Shown in pieces: positions 18,831-28,888 of a DNA stretch of 64,000 nt; positions within the stretch are counted from its first letter, which is position 1, and every line of letters begins with the position of its first letter. The notes under the pieces were generated by a model. The model was not told the origin of the DNA and did not search any database. It saw only the letters and a list, made by a program, of their open reading frames with translations. This stretch comes from Candidatus Cloacimonadota bacterium. Its GTDB lineage: Bacteria; Cloacimonadota; Cloacimonadia; Cloacimonadales; TCS61. The stretch lies in NCBI GenBank assembly GCA_030445745.1, contig JASUTE010000003.1, forward strand, positions 110,321 through 174,320, in the 5' to 3' direction. A program made the translations under genes and the position numbers.

Positions 18831-21800
18831 CTATCTATTTGTCTGTGGTCTACCGCAGCATTTTTTATATTTTTTCCCACTACCGCAAGGGCAAGGATCA
18901 TTTCTTCCCACCTTATGTTCCACTGTGCGTGGTTTTCTAACAGGTTTTTGCTGTTTTTCCTGTTGCTTTGGTTGAGAAGCTCCACCGCTAGCCGCTTTGG
19001 CAAATGCCGAAACCTCGGAATGATTTAAATTGGCATGGCGCAAATATTCTTGAATATTATCTGGTGTAATAATATAAGCTGTAAATACCTTTTTAGTAAC
19101 TTCTTTATTTATTTTTGCTACCAATTCCTGGAAAAGGTTGAAAGACTCTTTTTTGTACTCTATTAGCGGGTCTTTTTGACCGTACGCACGCAGTCCTATT
19201 CCTTCTTTCATCAAATCCATCTCACGCAGATGTTCACGCCAGTTTTCATCGACCACCGAAAGCAAAGCCCGTCTTTCCAATTCGCGCATCTGCTCGGAAC
19301 CCATCTCGTTTTCCCGCTGCTGATAGGCAGCTAAAACTTTCTCTTCCACTACATCTTGTAAGGCGGCCAGATCTTTGCGTCCTGTTTCCAGTTCGGAAGG
19401 TTCAAGCTGTACGTTTAAATTATTCTTTAGCCAACTGCAAATATGCTCCAAATTCCAATCTTCTTCATAAACCAAATTACCGTAGATATCCTCAATAGTC
19501 ATCGCCAAGGTATCTTTAACCATATCTAGGATTTCCAGATTCAGGTTATACCCCTTCAGCACATTCCTTCTGTATTGATAGATAACCTCACGCTGTTGGT
19601 TCATTACTTCGTCATATTTAATTAGTTGTTTCCTAATTTCAAAGTTATAATTTTCCACTCGCTTTTGAGCTCTGCTAACTGCTTTTGTCATCCAGGGATG
19701 GGTAATAGCTTCACCCTGCTGTAAGCCCATTTTCATCATCATTGGAGCAATTCTTTCAGAACCGAACAAACGCATCAGGTCATCTTCCAAAGAAAGATAG
19801 AACCGTGAACTTCCCGGATCACCCTGGCGTCCACTACGTCCGCGTAGCTGTCTGTCTATACGTCTACTTTCGTGTCTTTCGGTACCTACTACATGCAATC
19901 CATCTAAAGGAAGACCAAAAGGATATTCTTCCGTAGGTTTGGCATCTATATCCCGATATTCCTCTTTAGGCTTAGTTACCACACCTTTACCCAGTTTTAT
20001 GTCAGTACCGCGACCAGCCATGTTGGTAGCAATGGTAACAGCTCCTGGTTGACCAGCATTTTTCACAATCTCAGCTTCCTGCTCATGATGTTTGGCATTC
20101 AAAATATTATGTTTTATCCCGCGCCGGCGTAATAGCCTGCCTAAAGTTTCGGAAACTTCCACAGAAATAGTACCAACTAAAACTGGTTTTTGTAGTTTAT
20201 GCCAATATTCTATTTCATCTATAATCGCTTTATATTTTTTATTCTTAGAAATGTAGATCATGTCGTTGTGATCCTGACGAGTTATGGGTTCATTGGTAGG
20301 AATAACCACCGTTGGCAGCTTATAGATCTCTAAAAACTCGCTTTCTTCGGTAACAGCTGTACCAGTCATACCTGCCAGTTTATCGTACATTCTAAAATAA
20401 TTTTGCAAAGTAATTGTAGCAAAAGTTTGAGAAGCTTCTTCTATTTTCACACTCTCTTTTGCTTCTAAAGCTTGGTGTAAACCATCACTAAATCTACGGC
20501 CAGGCATCATACGACCGGTAAATTTATCCACTATAATCACTTTATTATCGGTAACCACATAATCAACATCTTTCTGAAACAGCATATAACTCTTTAAAAG
20601 CTGCTTGATATTGTGCAATTTCTCATTTTTATCTAAGAATTTTTGAGTAATCTCATCTTTCACTTTTTGTTTTTTATCATAAGGCAATCCTTCGTCTTTG
20701 TCTATTTTTTCCAAAGCTTCATCAAGGCTCTCCATTACGAATAGATCTGGTTCCTTTTGGGAAACCATGTTATTTCCCTTTTCGGAAAGTTCTACACTAT
20801 TGTTGCGCTCATCTACGGAAAAAAATAGTTCTTCGTCGATTGTATACATCTTTTTATCGCGCATTATAGTGCCTTCGTAGTCGGTAACTAGTTTTTTTAG
20901 TTCACCCTCTTTCATCAATTTAAGAAATTGCTTATTACGTGGAGCAGCCCGTTTCACTAACAGCAACAAACGTCCTAGTTCCTCAAAATCGGCTTCTTCA
21001 CTATTCACCAAAGTTTTAATTTGGGCTAAATATCGCTTCACTAACTGATTTTGGGCAAAAACCAATTTACTAATAACCGGTTTTAATTCCTTGTAGAAAT
21101 TCTTGCTCTCTGCTACTGGTCCGCTTATAATTAAAGGTGTTCTAGCTTCATCTATCAGTACACTATCCACCTCATCCACAATTGCATACTGCAGATCTCG
21201 CTGGACCAAATCATCTATGGAAGAAGCCATGTTATCGCGCAGGTAATCGAACCCAAATTCACTGTTAGTTCCATAAGTTACATCTAGCTCATAAGCAGCT
21301 CTCTTAGCTTTATTATCCATGCCACCGATATTGCAACCTACAGTTAAACCATGGAATTCAAATATGGGGGCCATCCATTCGGAATCTCGCTGAGCCAAAT
21401 AATCATTAACTGTTATCAGGTGAACGCCTTTTCCTAATAAAGCATTTAGGAAAAGCGGTAGTGTTGCTACCAGAGTTTTTCCCTCACCTGTTGCCATCTC
21501 GGCTATTTTCCCTTCGTGTAAAACTATTGCCCCCATCAGTTGAACATCAAAAGGGACCATATTCCAAGTTTCAGGGTTACCACGCACTTCGTATTCATAA
21601 CCCAAAAGGCGACGACAGGTATCTTTCACAATTGCATACACTTCTGGTAAATAACCATCTAAAATATCTTGTTTCAGCTGTTTTAAATTTTCAGCTTTTT
21701 TATCTATTATATTACCAATATTATTTTTCTTGTTTTCATCTGCTTCCTGGCGATATTCTTCGCGCAGTTCTTCCAATTCATCTTCAATGGGTTGCAACTG

Positions 21801-21968
21801 AGATCTGATATCTTTTTTTATAACTTTTACCCTATCTCGTAGTTCATTATCACTCAAATTTTCCATTTCAGAAAATCTGGAGTTGATATCATCCAAAATA
21901 GGCTGCAAGCGCTTCATTTCACGCTGATGCCGATCTCCAAATAAATTATTTAATAGTTTTTGTAACAT
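18831..21968 (-). CDS. secA: preprotein translocase ATPase SecA
   Basis: 1045 residues, about 150 longer than E. coli SecA. Motor ATPase of the Sec system. Walker A MATGEGKTLVATL lies near residues 158-170, DEVDS near 265, the second RecA-like domain holds TNMAGRGTDIKLG near 645, and ERHESRRIDRQLRGRSGRQG follows. The added length sits in the preprotein-crosslinking region, about 285-430 (highly charged, helical), as known for Bacteroidetes/Chlorobi SecA. The C-terminus has the zinc-binding SEC-C motif NDPCPCGSGKKYKKCCG, which contacts SecB and ribosomes. The start has a GGGAG ribosome site. Confidence 0.97.
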   Translation of the reverse strand: MLQKLLNNLFGDRHQREMKRLQPILDDINSRFSEMENLSDNELRDRVKVIKKDIRSQLQPIEDELEELREEYRQEADENKKNNIGNIIDKKAENLKQLKQDILDGYLPEVYAIVKDTCRRLLGYEYEVRGNPETWNMVPFDVQLMGAIVLHEGKIAEMATGEGKTLVATLPLFLNALLGKGVHLITVNDYLAQRDSEWMAPIFEFHGLTVGCNIGGMDNKAKRAAYELDVTYGTNSEFGFDYLRDNMASSIDDLVQRDLQYAIVDEVDSVLIDEARTPLIISGPVAESKNFYKELKPVISKLVFAQNQLVKRYLAQIKTLVNSEEADFEELGRLLLLVKRAAPRNKQFLKLMKEGELKKLVTDYEGTIMRDKKMYTIDEELFFSVDERNNSVELSEKGNNMVSQKEPDLFVMESLDEALEKIDKDEGLPYDKKQKVKDEITQKFLDKNEKLHNIKQLLKSYMLFQKDVDYVVTDNKVIIVDKFTGRMMPGRRFSDGLHQALEAKESVKIEEASQTFATITLQNYFRMYDKLAGMTGTAVTEESEFLEIYKLPTVVIPTNEPITRQDHNDMIYISKNKKYKAIIDEIEYWHKLQKPVLVGTISVEVSETLGRLLRRRGIKHNILNAKHHEQEAEIVKNAGQPGAVTIATNMAGRGTDIKLGKGVVTKPKEEYRDIDAKPTEEYPFGLPLDGLHVVGTERHESRRIDRQLRGRSGRQGDPGSSRFYLSLEDDLMRLFGSERIAPMMMKMGLQQGEAITHPWMTKAVSRAQKRVENYNFEIRKQLIKYDEVMNQQREVIYQYRRNVLKGYNLNLEILDMVKDTLAMTIEDIYGNLVYEEDWNLEHICSWLKNNLNVQLEPSELETGRKDLAALQDVVEEKVLAAYQQRENEMGSEQMRELERRALLSVVDENWREHLREMDLMKEGIGLRAYGQKDPLIEYKKESFNLFQELVAKINKEVTKKVFTAYIITPDNIQEYLRHANLNHSEVSAFAKAASGGASQPKQQEKQQKPVRKPRTVEHKVGRNDPCPCGSGKKYKKCCGRPQTNR

Positions 21969-22050
21969 AAATTCTCCCGCTGAATTTTAGAAGTTTTGCT
22001 AAAATTTTGGTCAATCCTTTCTTAACAACTTAGCTTGTCAAACTTTTAGT

Positions 22051-22079
22051 TTTACACTTGACTTTCTAATTAATAATAA
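22051..22079 (+). promoter_or_regulatory. sigma70-like promoter of transketolase
   Basis: TTTACA (22051-22056), 17 nt, TAATAA (22074-22079); predicted start near 22086, about 34 nt before the ATG. Lies in the 151-nt gap between the divergent secA and transketolase genes. Confidence 0.5.
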
Positions 22080-22119
22080 ACTTTTTGATAGCAAATGCAA
22101 ATAGAATATGGAGTTTTTG

Positions 22120-24006
22120 ATGAGTATGAGAAAATTAGAACAAAACGACTTAAATGAAATACATGCTTTAAGTCAAAAAGCACGTGCAGCAATTTTGAAA
22201 ATGACCACTTTAGCAGCATCTGGTCACCCAGGTGGTTCCATGTCCACCATCGATTATTTACTAACAGTGTTACACATGGCCAATATCGACCCAAGCCAAC
22301 CACGCAAGGAAGATAGAGATCTGATACTTTTCAGTCATGGACATGTTTCCCCAGCTGCCTATGCTGCTTTGGGAATTATGGGTTATTTCGATTTGGATAA
22401 AGCAATTGCGCAATTTCGCATGACTGGATCTATTTTTGAAGGACATGTGGAACCTGGTGTTCCAGGTATCGAATGGGCTAGTGGTAATTTGGGGCAAGGC
22501 CTTTCTGCTGCTTGCGGGTTTGCCTTAGCCAGCCGCATTCAGAAAATCGAGCGTAACATTTTTGTTCTTATGGGCGATGGCGAACAGCAAAAAGGCCAAC
22601 TAAGCGAAGCCCGCCGATTTGCTGTAAAATACAATTTGAACAACATAATAGGTTTCATAGATTACAACAAACTGCAAATTAGTGGCAACATAGAGCGAAT
22701 AATGCCTCAAAATATCAAAGCCGAATATGAAGCTGATGATTGGTATGTGCTAGAAATAGATGGTCATGATCTGCAACAAATTCATAAAGCCATATTGGAA
22801 GCTGACGCAGCTGCAAGGCCTACTGTTATTTTAGCTAGAACCAAAATGGGCAAAGGTGTCTCTTTTATGGAAAACAAAGCTCAATATCATGGTGCAGCCT
22901 TAACCGAAGAGCAACTAACCCAAGCTTTGCATGAGCTGGGATTCGAAAATGATTTGAATAAATACAAACAGCTGCGTACCATAGCTGAACTGGAAAAACC
23001 GAGCACTTATCCGCAGCCAAAGTTCAATTTTGATACTGGAAAACCCTTCCAATATGATGAAAAAATAGATAACCGCTCTGCCTGGGGCAATGCCATAGCC
23101 GATATCGCCAAGCTCAACCCCAATTCCAACCTGGCTGTACTCGATAACGACTTGCAGGGAAGTTTGAAAACAAAAAAATTTGAAGCAGAAATGCCTCAGA
23201 ACTTTTTTGAATGTGGAATTATGGAACATCACACTGCTACCATGGCCGGAGCTATGAGCAAAGCAGGTATTCAAACATTTTTTCCCGGTTTTGGTGTATT
23301 TGCTATCGACGAAACCTACAACATGCACCGCCTGAATGATATTAATCATACAAATTTAAAAATCGTAACTACTCATGTAGGCTTAGATGTAGGTGAAGAC
23401 GGCAAAACTCACCAATGCATTGATTATTTAGGAGTGATGAAAAATCTTTTCCACTTTCATATTATCATACCAGCTGATGCTAACCAAACCGACCATATCG
23501 TGCGCTATGTAGCCAACCAAAAGGGAAATTATCTGATATCCATGGGACGCTCCAAATATCCTCAGATAAAAAATGCTGCAGGTGAAATTTACTACAACCA
23601 AGATTATAAATTTGAATATGGCAAAGCTGACCAGCTGCGAGAAGGTCAACAAGCTGCTATTTTAGTTATGGGAACCATGACAACTCGTGCCCTGCAAGTA
23701 GCAGATAAACTTAGAGAAGATGGCATAGAACTGCAAGTATGGCACATCTCAGCTCCAATTCATTTGGACGAAGCAGCCCTAAAAACAGCAGCAGCTACCG
23801 GCACTATTTTCACTTACGAAGACCATAATGTGAATACTGGCTTGGGAAATTGTGTAGCAGACAAATTGGTACAGATGAACCTGCAGTGTAAATTATTTAA
23901 ATTTGGCGTAGAAGATTACTCATTTTCAGGAAAATCAGCAGAAGTTTTTCAAAAATGTGGGTTAGACACAGATTCCGTCTACCAAAAAATTAAAGAATTG
24001 ATGTAA
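22120..24006 (+). CDS. tkt: transketolase
   Basis: 628 residues. Single-chain, thiamine-diphosphate-dependent transketolase of the pentose phosphate pathway. N-terminal ThDP domain: SGHPGGSMSTIDYL near 34, SHGHVSPAAYAALG near 75 and the Mg/ThDP motif GDGEQQKGQ followed by IDYNKLQISG (about 150-190). The pyrimidine-binding domain has the cofactor glutamate in ECGIMEHHTATMAGAMSKAG near 368, and a C-terminal domain completes the fold. An ATG four codons upstream overlaps the GGAG ribosome site (22110-22113), so the ATG at 22120, 6 nt after it, is taken. Slightly shorter than the 660-residue E. coli enzyme. Confidence 0.9.
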   Translation: MSMRKLEQNDLNEIHALSQKARAAILKMTTLAASGHPGGSMSTIDYLLTVLHMANIDPSQPRKEDRDLILFSHGHVSPAAYAALGIMGYFDLDKAIAQFRMTGSIFEGHVEPGVPGIEWASGNLGQGLSAACGFALASRIQKIERNIFVLMGDGEQQKGQLSEARRFAVKYNLNNIIGFIDYNKLQISGNIERIMPQNIKAEYEADDWYVLEIDGHDLQQIHKAILEADAAARPTVILARTKMGKGVSFMENKAQYHGAALTEEQLTQALHELGFENDLNKYKQLRTIAELEKPSTYPQPKFNFDTGKPFQYDEKIDNRSAWGNAIADIAKLNPNSNLAVLDNDLQGSLKTKKFEAEMPQNFFECGIMEHHTATMAGAMSKAGIQTFFPGFGVFAIDETYNMHRLNDINHTNLKIVTTHVGLDVGEDGKTHQCIDYLGVMKNLFHFHIIIPADANQTDHIVRYVANQKGNYLISMGRSKYPQIKNAAGEIYYNQDYKFEYGKADQLREGQQAAILVMGTMTTRALQVADKLREDGIELQVWHISAPIHLDEAALKTAAATGTIFTYEDHNVNTGLGNCVADKLVQMNLQCKLFKFGVEDYSFSGKSAEVFQKCGLDTDSVYQKIKELM

Positions 24007-24025
24007 CAACAAACAGCAGATAAAT

Positions 24026-24058
24026 AAAAAAGCCACTTTGCAAAAAGTGGCTTTTTTT
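24026..24058. terminator. bidirectional terminator between tkt and tldE
   Basis: Thirteen-pair stem AAAAAGCCACTTT / AAAGTGGCTTTTT with a GCAA loop; A-run on one side and T-run on the other, so it can serve the plus-strand tkt and the convergent minus-strand gene ending at 24071. Confidence 0.9.
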
Positions 24059-24070
24059 AATCTTTTTATT

Positions 24071-25402
24071 TTATCCGCTAATAGCCAATTTTTTCACCAG
24101 CGCAGAAGCTGAGCCCACCGAACTGGTATTGAATTGGAAATTATCTGCTATCGCTTCTATGTCACTAAGCATTTGCAGGAAATTCCCAGAAACGGTAAAT
24201 TGCTTCAGAGAAGTTTTCAGTTTACCGTTTTCATACAAAAAGCCTTCTGCTGACAGGGAAAAATCTCCAGAAACTGGATTAGCACCTGAATGTAAACCTT
24301 GTAGTGAAACAATTTTGATAACTTTATCGTGTTTGGCTAACAACTCTTTTTCCTTCATTTTCCCAGCTTCCAAATAGAAATTGGTAGGAGCAACAGTAAG
24401 TGAGCTTTTTATACCTCTGGCAGCATTACCAGTAGATTTTACACCATCTTTCTTAGCAGTAATTGTGTTGTGGAAATATGTTTTTAAAATCCCTTTATCT
24501 ACCAATTTTGTAGTTTGGGCAGGATAACCTTCACTATCGAAAGCTGTTGTGGCAAAACCACCCGGATAAAGCCCATCATCAATTATATTCACATTTTCGG
24601 CAGCGATTTTTTTATCCAATTTCCCTTTCAATAAAGAACGACCTTCGTGCACAGCTTTGGCACTAAAAACACCAGAAAATGTTTCCAATAAACTGCACAT
24701 CATATCGTTGCTAAATAACACAGCATACTCTCCACTTTTAGCCTCTACTCCGCCCAAAAGGTCAGTAGCTTTTTTCACTGCTGTTTGTCCTAATTTTTGA
24801 GCATCGAATTGGCTAAAATCACGCCCTATGTGGTAGTCCATTCCCATGCGCTTATCATCATTAGCACTTACCAAAGCTGAAACAAAGCAGTAGGCTTGAT
24901 TTTGCATATCTTCCTTGTTTAATCCCTTGCTATTGGCAATTTTAACAAAACTTTTGACACTTCCCATAACAGCATTGGGTACATTCATTATACGTTCATC
25001 AGCTTTTAGGGCATATTTTTCCATATCTTTAGCAAATTGCACTTTATCTTCCACAGAAACCTGCTCCAGTTTTTCCGAATAAACATCCGGCTTATTTTCC
25101 ACTTCAGGATAATTTGCCATTTCTACATCTTCCACATCTTCCGATGCTTCAGCATTTTCTACAGCTTCATCAACCATGTTTTTAAGTGCTTGTGCTTCAA
25201 TTTTTTCGCTGTAGGAATAACCTTGCTTGCCATCTTTTAGCACTCGTACACCAATTCCAGCAGAATTGGCATGATTGAAACCCTCGATTTCTTGCTGATT
25301 TATGCTAACTGTAAAAGCATTTCCTCCGGAATATAAAATCTCTATATCGTCTACTTTATCTTTGGCATAATCGAAAATTAATTTGAATTCTTGTTCGTAC
25401 AT
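24071..25402 (-). CDS. tldE: TldE/PmbA-family protease subunit
   Basis: 443 residues of the TldD/PmbA superfamily. It has the family's N-terminal domain (GGNAFTVSINQQEIEGFNHA, then GIGVRVLKDGKQGYSYS) and C-terminal barrel (GLHSGANPVSGDFSLSAEGF near 365-385), but no HExxxH zinc site, which marks it as the non-catalytic TldE partner. TldD and TldE form a heterodimeric metalloprotease that degrades unfolded peptides and, in some bacteria, matures RiPP antibiotics or CcdA. It lies 8 nt downstream of tldD in the same direction. The spacing and convergent terminator suggest a two-gene operon. Confidence 0.88.
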   Translation of the reverse strand: MYEQEFKLIFDYAKDKVDDIEILYSGGNAFTVSINQQEIEGFNHANSAGIGVRVLKDGKQGYSYSEKIEAQALKNMVDEAVENAEASEDVEDVEMANYPEVENKPDVYSEKLEQVSVEDKVQFAKDMEKYALKADERIMNVPNAVMGSVKSFVKIANSKGLNKEDMQNQAYCFVSALVSANDDKRMGMDYHIGRDFSQFDAQKLGQTAVKKATDLLGGVEAKSGEYAVLFSNDMMCSLLETFSGVFSAKAVHEGRSLLKGKLDKKIAAENVNIIDDGLYPGGFATTAFDSEGYPAQTTKLVDKGILKTYFHNTITAKKDGVKSTGNAARGIKSSLTVAPTNFYLEAGKMKEKELLAKHDKVIKIVSLQGLHSGANPVSGDFSLSAEGFLYENGKLKTSLKQFTVSGNFLQMLSDIEAIADNFQFNTSSVGSASALVKKLAISG

Positions 25403-25410
25403 CTTACCTC

Positions 25411-26793
25411 CTATTTCCTACCACCAACTACAATTTCATCGATAAGAATGGCAGCTTGGCCAACATTTGTAGGAACACTACCACTAACAGAACCGCACAT
25501 ACCTTGAGCCATTGCCAGGTTATCGGCTACTTTACTAATTTTTAAAAGTGCCTCAGCTCCATTACCTATTAGAGTAGCACCGCGAACAGGTTCAGCTATC
25601 TTTCCATTACGAATAAGATAACCTTCACTAACAGCGAAGTTGAAATTTCCCGTTCCTGGCATTACTGAACCTCCGCCCATTTTGGCAGCATAAATCCCAT
25701 AATCTACATCAGCAATTAGATCTTTCAGTTTATGTTTTCCAGGTGCTATATAGGTATTTCTCATTCTAGAAGCAGGAGCAAAGCGATAAGATTGCCTTCT
25801 GCCACTGCCTGTTCTTTTGTAACCGGTTTTCAAGGAGCCCATCTTGTCCACAATATAAGATTTCAAAATCCCATTTTCTATTAAAACTGTTTTCTGGGTT
25901 GGCATACCTTCATCGTCAATGTTTTCGCTACCCCACTGGTTGGGAATAGTACCATCATCAATAGCCGTAACAACTGAATTAGCTATTTTTTCCCCCATCT
26001 TACCAGCAAACACAGAAGCATTTTTGGCAACAGAAGTAGTTTCTAAAGCATGACCGCAAGCTTCGTGAAAAATAACGCCACCAAAGCCATTATCGATTAC
26101 TACTGGGAATTTACCACTAGGTGCGTAATCGGCATTAAGCATAGTTACAGCTATTTTTGCTGTTTTACTGCCAAGTTCTTCTGGATCTATATTTTGAAAG
26201 AATTCGTAACCAGCAAAACCTCCAGGCCCTTCAGTTCCAGTTTGAATCTCTTTACCATTGGAAGCTAAAGAGCTGGCATAAACTCTAGAATAATTACGGC
26301 TGTCTTCTGCCCATAAACCTTCACTATTAACAATTAGAACATCCTGCATCTTTTCGGTAAGACTAATATGCACCTGTACTATTTGGTCATTGTAATCTCG
26401 GGCAGCTTTATTAATTCTTTTGATAAAGTCGATCTTATCGGATTTAGCAACTGTATTATTGGGAATTTTTATTTCATGCTTGTTTTCAAATTCCAGTTTA
26501 GTGAAATCTTGTACTTTTACCTTACTTTTGCCTTTAGCTGCTTTGCTAACGGCAGCAGCAACTTTAAGGAGTGTAGCTTCACTAACATCGTTGGTAAAAC
26601 CATAAATAGCTGTGTGACCATAAAAAACGCGGATTCCAGCGCCAAAATCGTTCCCAGCTAAACACTGTTTTGTTTTATTATCGTTAAAAGATATAAGAGA
26701 GTTATAAGTATTTTCAACGAAAATTTCAGCAAACTCAGCTCCGTTGGAAAGCGCTTTATCCAAAACTCTTTCAGCAACTTGTTTAGTTATCAT
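25411..26793 (-). CDS. tldD: TldD-family metalloprotease, catalytic subunit
   Basis: 460 residues. The zinc motif HEACGHALE (HExxxH) is in GVIFHEACGHALETTSVAK near residue 245-263, the feature separating TldD from TldE. DDEGMPTQKTVLIENGILKS near 300 and the C-terminal GMCGSVSGSVPTNVGQAAIL also fit. It starts with a strong GGAGG ribosome site and a promoter lies upstream. No RiPP precursor or modification gene was found in the flanks, so general proteolysis is the safer reading. Confidence 0.92.
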   Translation of the reverse strand: MITKQVAERVLDKALSNGAEFAEIFVENTYNSLISFNDNKTKQCLAGNDFGAGIRVFYGHTAIYGFTNDVSEATLLKVAAAVSKAAKGKSKVKVQDFTKLEFENKHEIKIPNNTVAKSDKIDFIKRINKAARDYNDQIVQVHISLTEKMQDVLIVNSEGLWAEDSRNYSRVYASSLASNGKEIQTGTEGPGGFAGYEFFQNIDPEELGSKTAKIAVTMLNADYAPSGKFPVVIDNGFGGVIFHEACGHALETTSVAKNASVFAGKMGEKIANSVVTAIDDGTIPNQWGSENIDDEGMPTQKTVLIENGILKSYIVDKMGSLKTGYKRTGSGRRQSYRFAPASRMRNTYIAPGKHKLKDLIADVDYGIYAAKMGGGSVMPGTGNFNFAVSEGYLIRNGKIAEPVRGATLIGNGAEALLKISKVADNLAMAQGMCGSVSGSVPTNVGQAAILIDEIVVGGRK

Positions 26794-26822
26794 TTATCCT
26801 CCTGCAAAATTTTCTTTTATGT

Positions 26823-26851
26823 TTTTTATTACGAAACTGTTTTTCTGTCAA
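26823..26851 (-). promoter_or_regulatory. promoter of the tldDE operon
   Basis: On the minus strand: TTGACA (26846-26851), 17 nt, TAAAAA (26823-26828), about 30 nt upstream of the tldD ATG. The -35 is perfect, the -10 acceptable. A TATAAT lies just upstream of the -35 but has no matching -35. Confidence 0.5.
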
Positions 26852-26945
26852 GCAGATTATAGTAAGGCAAGTCTATTTCACTACCTTATTTCGTTTGACA
26901 AAATCAACATTGAATAGAGATTGGCAAAAAATAGGAAATAAGGAT

Positions 26946-28271
26946 ATGAGAAAAAATATAATAGCTATAGTCGGCCGTCCCAATGTGGGTAAATCAACAA
27001 TATTCAATAGGTTATGTCATCGTCGTAGTGCTATAGTAGATTACGAAGAGGGTGTTACGCGCGATAGAAAGTACCAAGAAACAGAATGGCTGGGTCATTC
27101 CTTCATTTTGGTCGATACGGGTGGAATTATACCTAAATCTAGTGGTAAGATCAATCAGGCTATTAAGTTTCAAGCCGGAATTGCTATTGAAGAAGCCGAT
27201 TTCATCTTATTTATTGTGGATACCAAAGTAGGTCTTACCGATATCGACATGCAAATTGGCAAAATATTATCCCAAAAGCGGGAGAAAGTTTTTCTTATAG
27301 CCAATAAAACCGATAATGAAAAAGATGAATTGGAAATCTACGATTTCATGAAGCTGGGCTTTGGTGAACCTTTTCCTATGGCAGCTGCTAATGGTCGCAA
27401 TGTGGCAAACTTCTTAGATGAATTAATAACACATATCGACAGAGTTCCTGCAGAAACCGAAGATGATGACATTAAAGTGGCTATTGTAGGCAAACCCAAT
27501 GTTGGAAAATCTTCGCTGATAAATCGCATCTTTGGTAAAGAGATGAACATCGTTACCGATATTCCCGGCACAACTCGCGATTCCATCGATTCCAGCCTTC
27601 TCTACAAAGAAAAAAAATTTACTTTTATCGATACAGCTGGATTACGAAAAAAAAAGAAGATAAAATATGGTGTAGAGTATTTCAGCAATATGCGCACAAT
27701 CGAGAGTATAAACCGCAGCGATGTTGTACTCTTAATTATAGATGCCGACCAAGGTATCACCAATCAAGATCAAAAAATAGCTTCCTATGCTCAGCGCAAT
27801 CACAAAGATATTTTGATTGTCTTTAATAAATGGGATTTAGTAGAAAAAAAAGAACAGAAAATGCGCGATTTTAAGCTGGATATTCGCTATCAACTCCCCT
27901 TTATTGAATTCGCTCCTATCCTCTATATCTCAGCTCTTACCGGATTGCGGACAAATAAAATTTTAGACACAATTCTGCAGATTGAAGAGGAGAGTAAAAA
28001 ACGAATTCCCACTTCTAAATTAAATAAGTTTTTAGAAAAGATAACATCCAGGTTTCCTCCCTCTCACTCTAGTGGCACTCATGTAAAAATATATTACGGC
28101 ACTCAAATTCAAACCCACCCACCTACATTTGTATTTTTCTGCAACAATGCTACGCTGCTAACCAAGCATTATAAGCGCTACATCCATAATCAGCTGCGAG
28201 AGGAATTTAACTTTGCAGGAGCCTCAATTCGTCTATATTTTCGCAGTAGGGAACCACAACAATGGCAATAA
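26946..28271 (+). CDS. der: ribosome-assembly GTPase Der (EngA)
   Basis: 441 residues with two tandem GTPase domains and a KH-like C-terminal domain, needed for 50S assembly. G1 of domain one: GRPNVGKST (residues 10-18), G3 DTGG near 57, G4 NKTD near 118. Domain two: GKPNVGKSS near 183, DTAG near 230, NKWD near 295. The KH-like domain spans about 350-441. The frame is open upstream to a TTG at 26895, but that TTG lies in a TTGACA and has no ribosome site; AGGA precedes the ATG at 26946 and the protein then begins at the family's usual point. First gene of the long plus-strand run; it overlaps plsY by 10 nt. Confidence 0.96.
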   Translation: MRKNIIAIVGRPNVGKSTIFNRLCHRRSAIVDYEEGVTRDRKYQETEWLGHSFILVDTGGIIPKSSGKINQAIKFQAGIAIEEADFILFIVDTKVGLTDIDMQIGKILSQKREKVFLIANKTDNEKDELEIYDFMKLGFGEPFPMAAANGRNVANFLDELITHIDRVPAETEDDDIKVAIVGKPNVGKSSLINRIFGKEMNIVTDIPGTTRDSIDSSLLYKEKKFTFIDTAGLRKKKKIKYGVEYFSNMRTIESINRSDVVLLIIDADQGITNQDQKIASYAQRNHKDILIVFNKWDLVEKKEQKMRDFKLDIRYQLPFIEFAPILYISALTGLRTNKILDTILQIEEESKKRIPTSKLNKFLEKITSRFPPSHSSGTHVKIYYGTQIQTHPPTFVFFCNNATLLTKHYKRYIHNQLREEFNFAGASIRLYFRSREPQQWQ

Positions 28272-28873
28272 TATTTTTATTCATTGCAGCTTACCTAATT
28301 GGCAGCTTTCCTACCAGTTTTGTTATGGGAAAGTTAATACGTGGGCTAGATATTCGCCAATATGGCAGTGGTAACGTGGGTGCTACCAATGCGCTACGGG
28401 TTTTAGGTACAAAGATCGGATTGTTCACATTACTGGTAGATATTGGCAAAGGATTTTTAACCATATTTTTAGTTAGGAAATTACTTCCTGAAGCCAGTAA
28501 TCTATTTTTTATTGGTATTGGGCTAACTACGATCTTAGGTCATATTTTTTCCATATTTTTAAAATTTAAAGGCGGTAAGGGTGTAGCTACCTCAGCTGGA
28601 GTTTTTTTAGCGCTTACTCCCCTGGCACTTGCATTAGCTTTTGCAGTATTTGTTATAGTTGTAGCTATTACCCACTATGTTTCCTTAGGTTCCATTTTAG
28701 CTGCTATTACTTTGTTAGTAACAGAGCTGGTAATAAATCTAAAAAATTCGTTTTCCCAATTGGAATTACTGATTTTCGTGTTCATAGTTGCTCTGTTTAT
28801 AATTACGATGCATCGTAGCAATATAACGCGATTGTTAGCCGGAAATGAAAATAAATTGAGTTTCAAAAAATAG
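28262..28873 (+). CDS. plsY: glycerol-3-phosphate acyltransferase PlsY
   Basis: 203 residues, five or so hydrophobic spans. Acylates glycerol-3-phosphate using acyl-phosphate, the first step of phospholipid synthesis at the inner membrane. The three conserved loops are visible: YLIGSFPTSFVMGKL (about 12-26) followed by GSGNVGATNALRVLG (about 37-51), KFKGGKGVATSAG near 101-113, and a C-terminal HRSNITRLLAGNENKL near 182-197. Tightly coupled to der by a 10-nt overlap. plsX is not in the window. Confidence 0.95.
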   Translation: MAIIFLFIAAYLIGSFPTSFVMGKLIRGLDIRQYGSGNVGATNALRVLGTKIGLFTLLVDIGKGFLTIFLVRKLLPEASNLFFIGIGLTTILGHIFSIFLKFKGGKGVATSAGVFLALTPLALALAFAVFVIVVAITHYVSLGSILAAITLLVTELVINLKNSFSQLELLIFVFIVALFIITMHRSNITRLLAGNENKLSFKK

Positions 28874-28888
28874 TGCAGGAGAAAAAAA

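Noticed and set aside
21461-21808. 115-codon plus-strand open frame opposite secA
   Set aside because: Antisense to the highly conserved SecA nucleotide-binding region; chance open frame.
24071-26793. RiPP (microcin-like) biosynthesis locus around TldD/TldE
   Set aside because: No precursor peptide, cyclodehydratase or exporter gene in either flank.
26895-26945. 51-nt upstream extension of der from a TTG
   Set aside because: The TTG lies within TTGACA and has no ribosome site; the ATG at 26946 has one and matches the family start.
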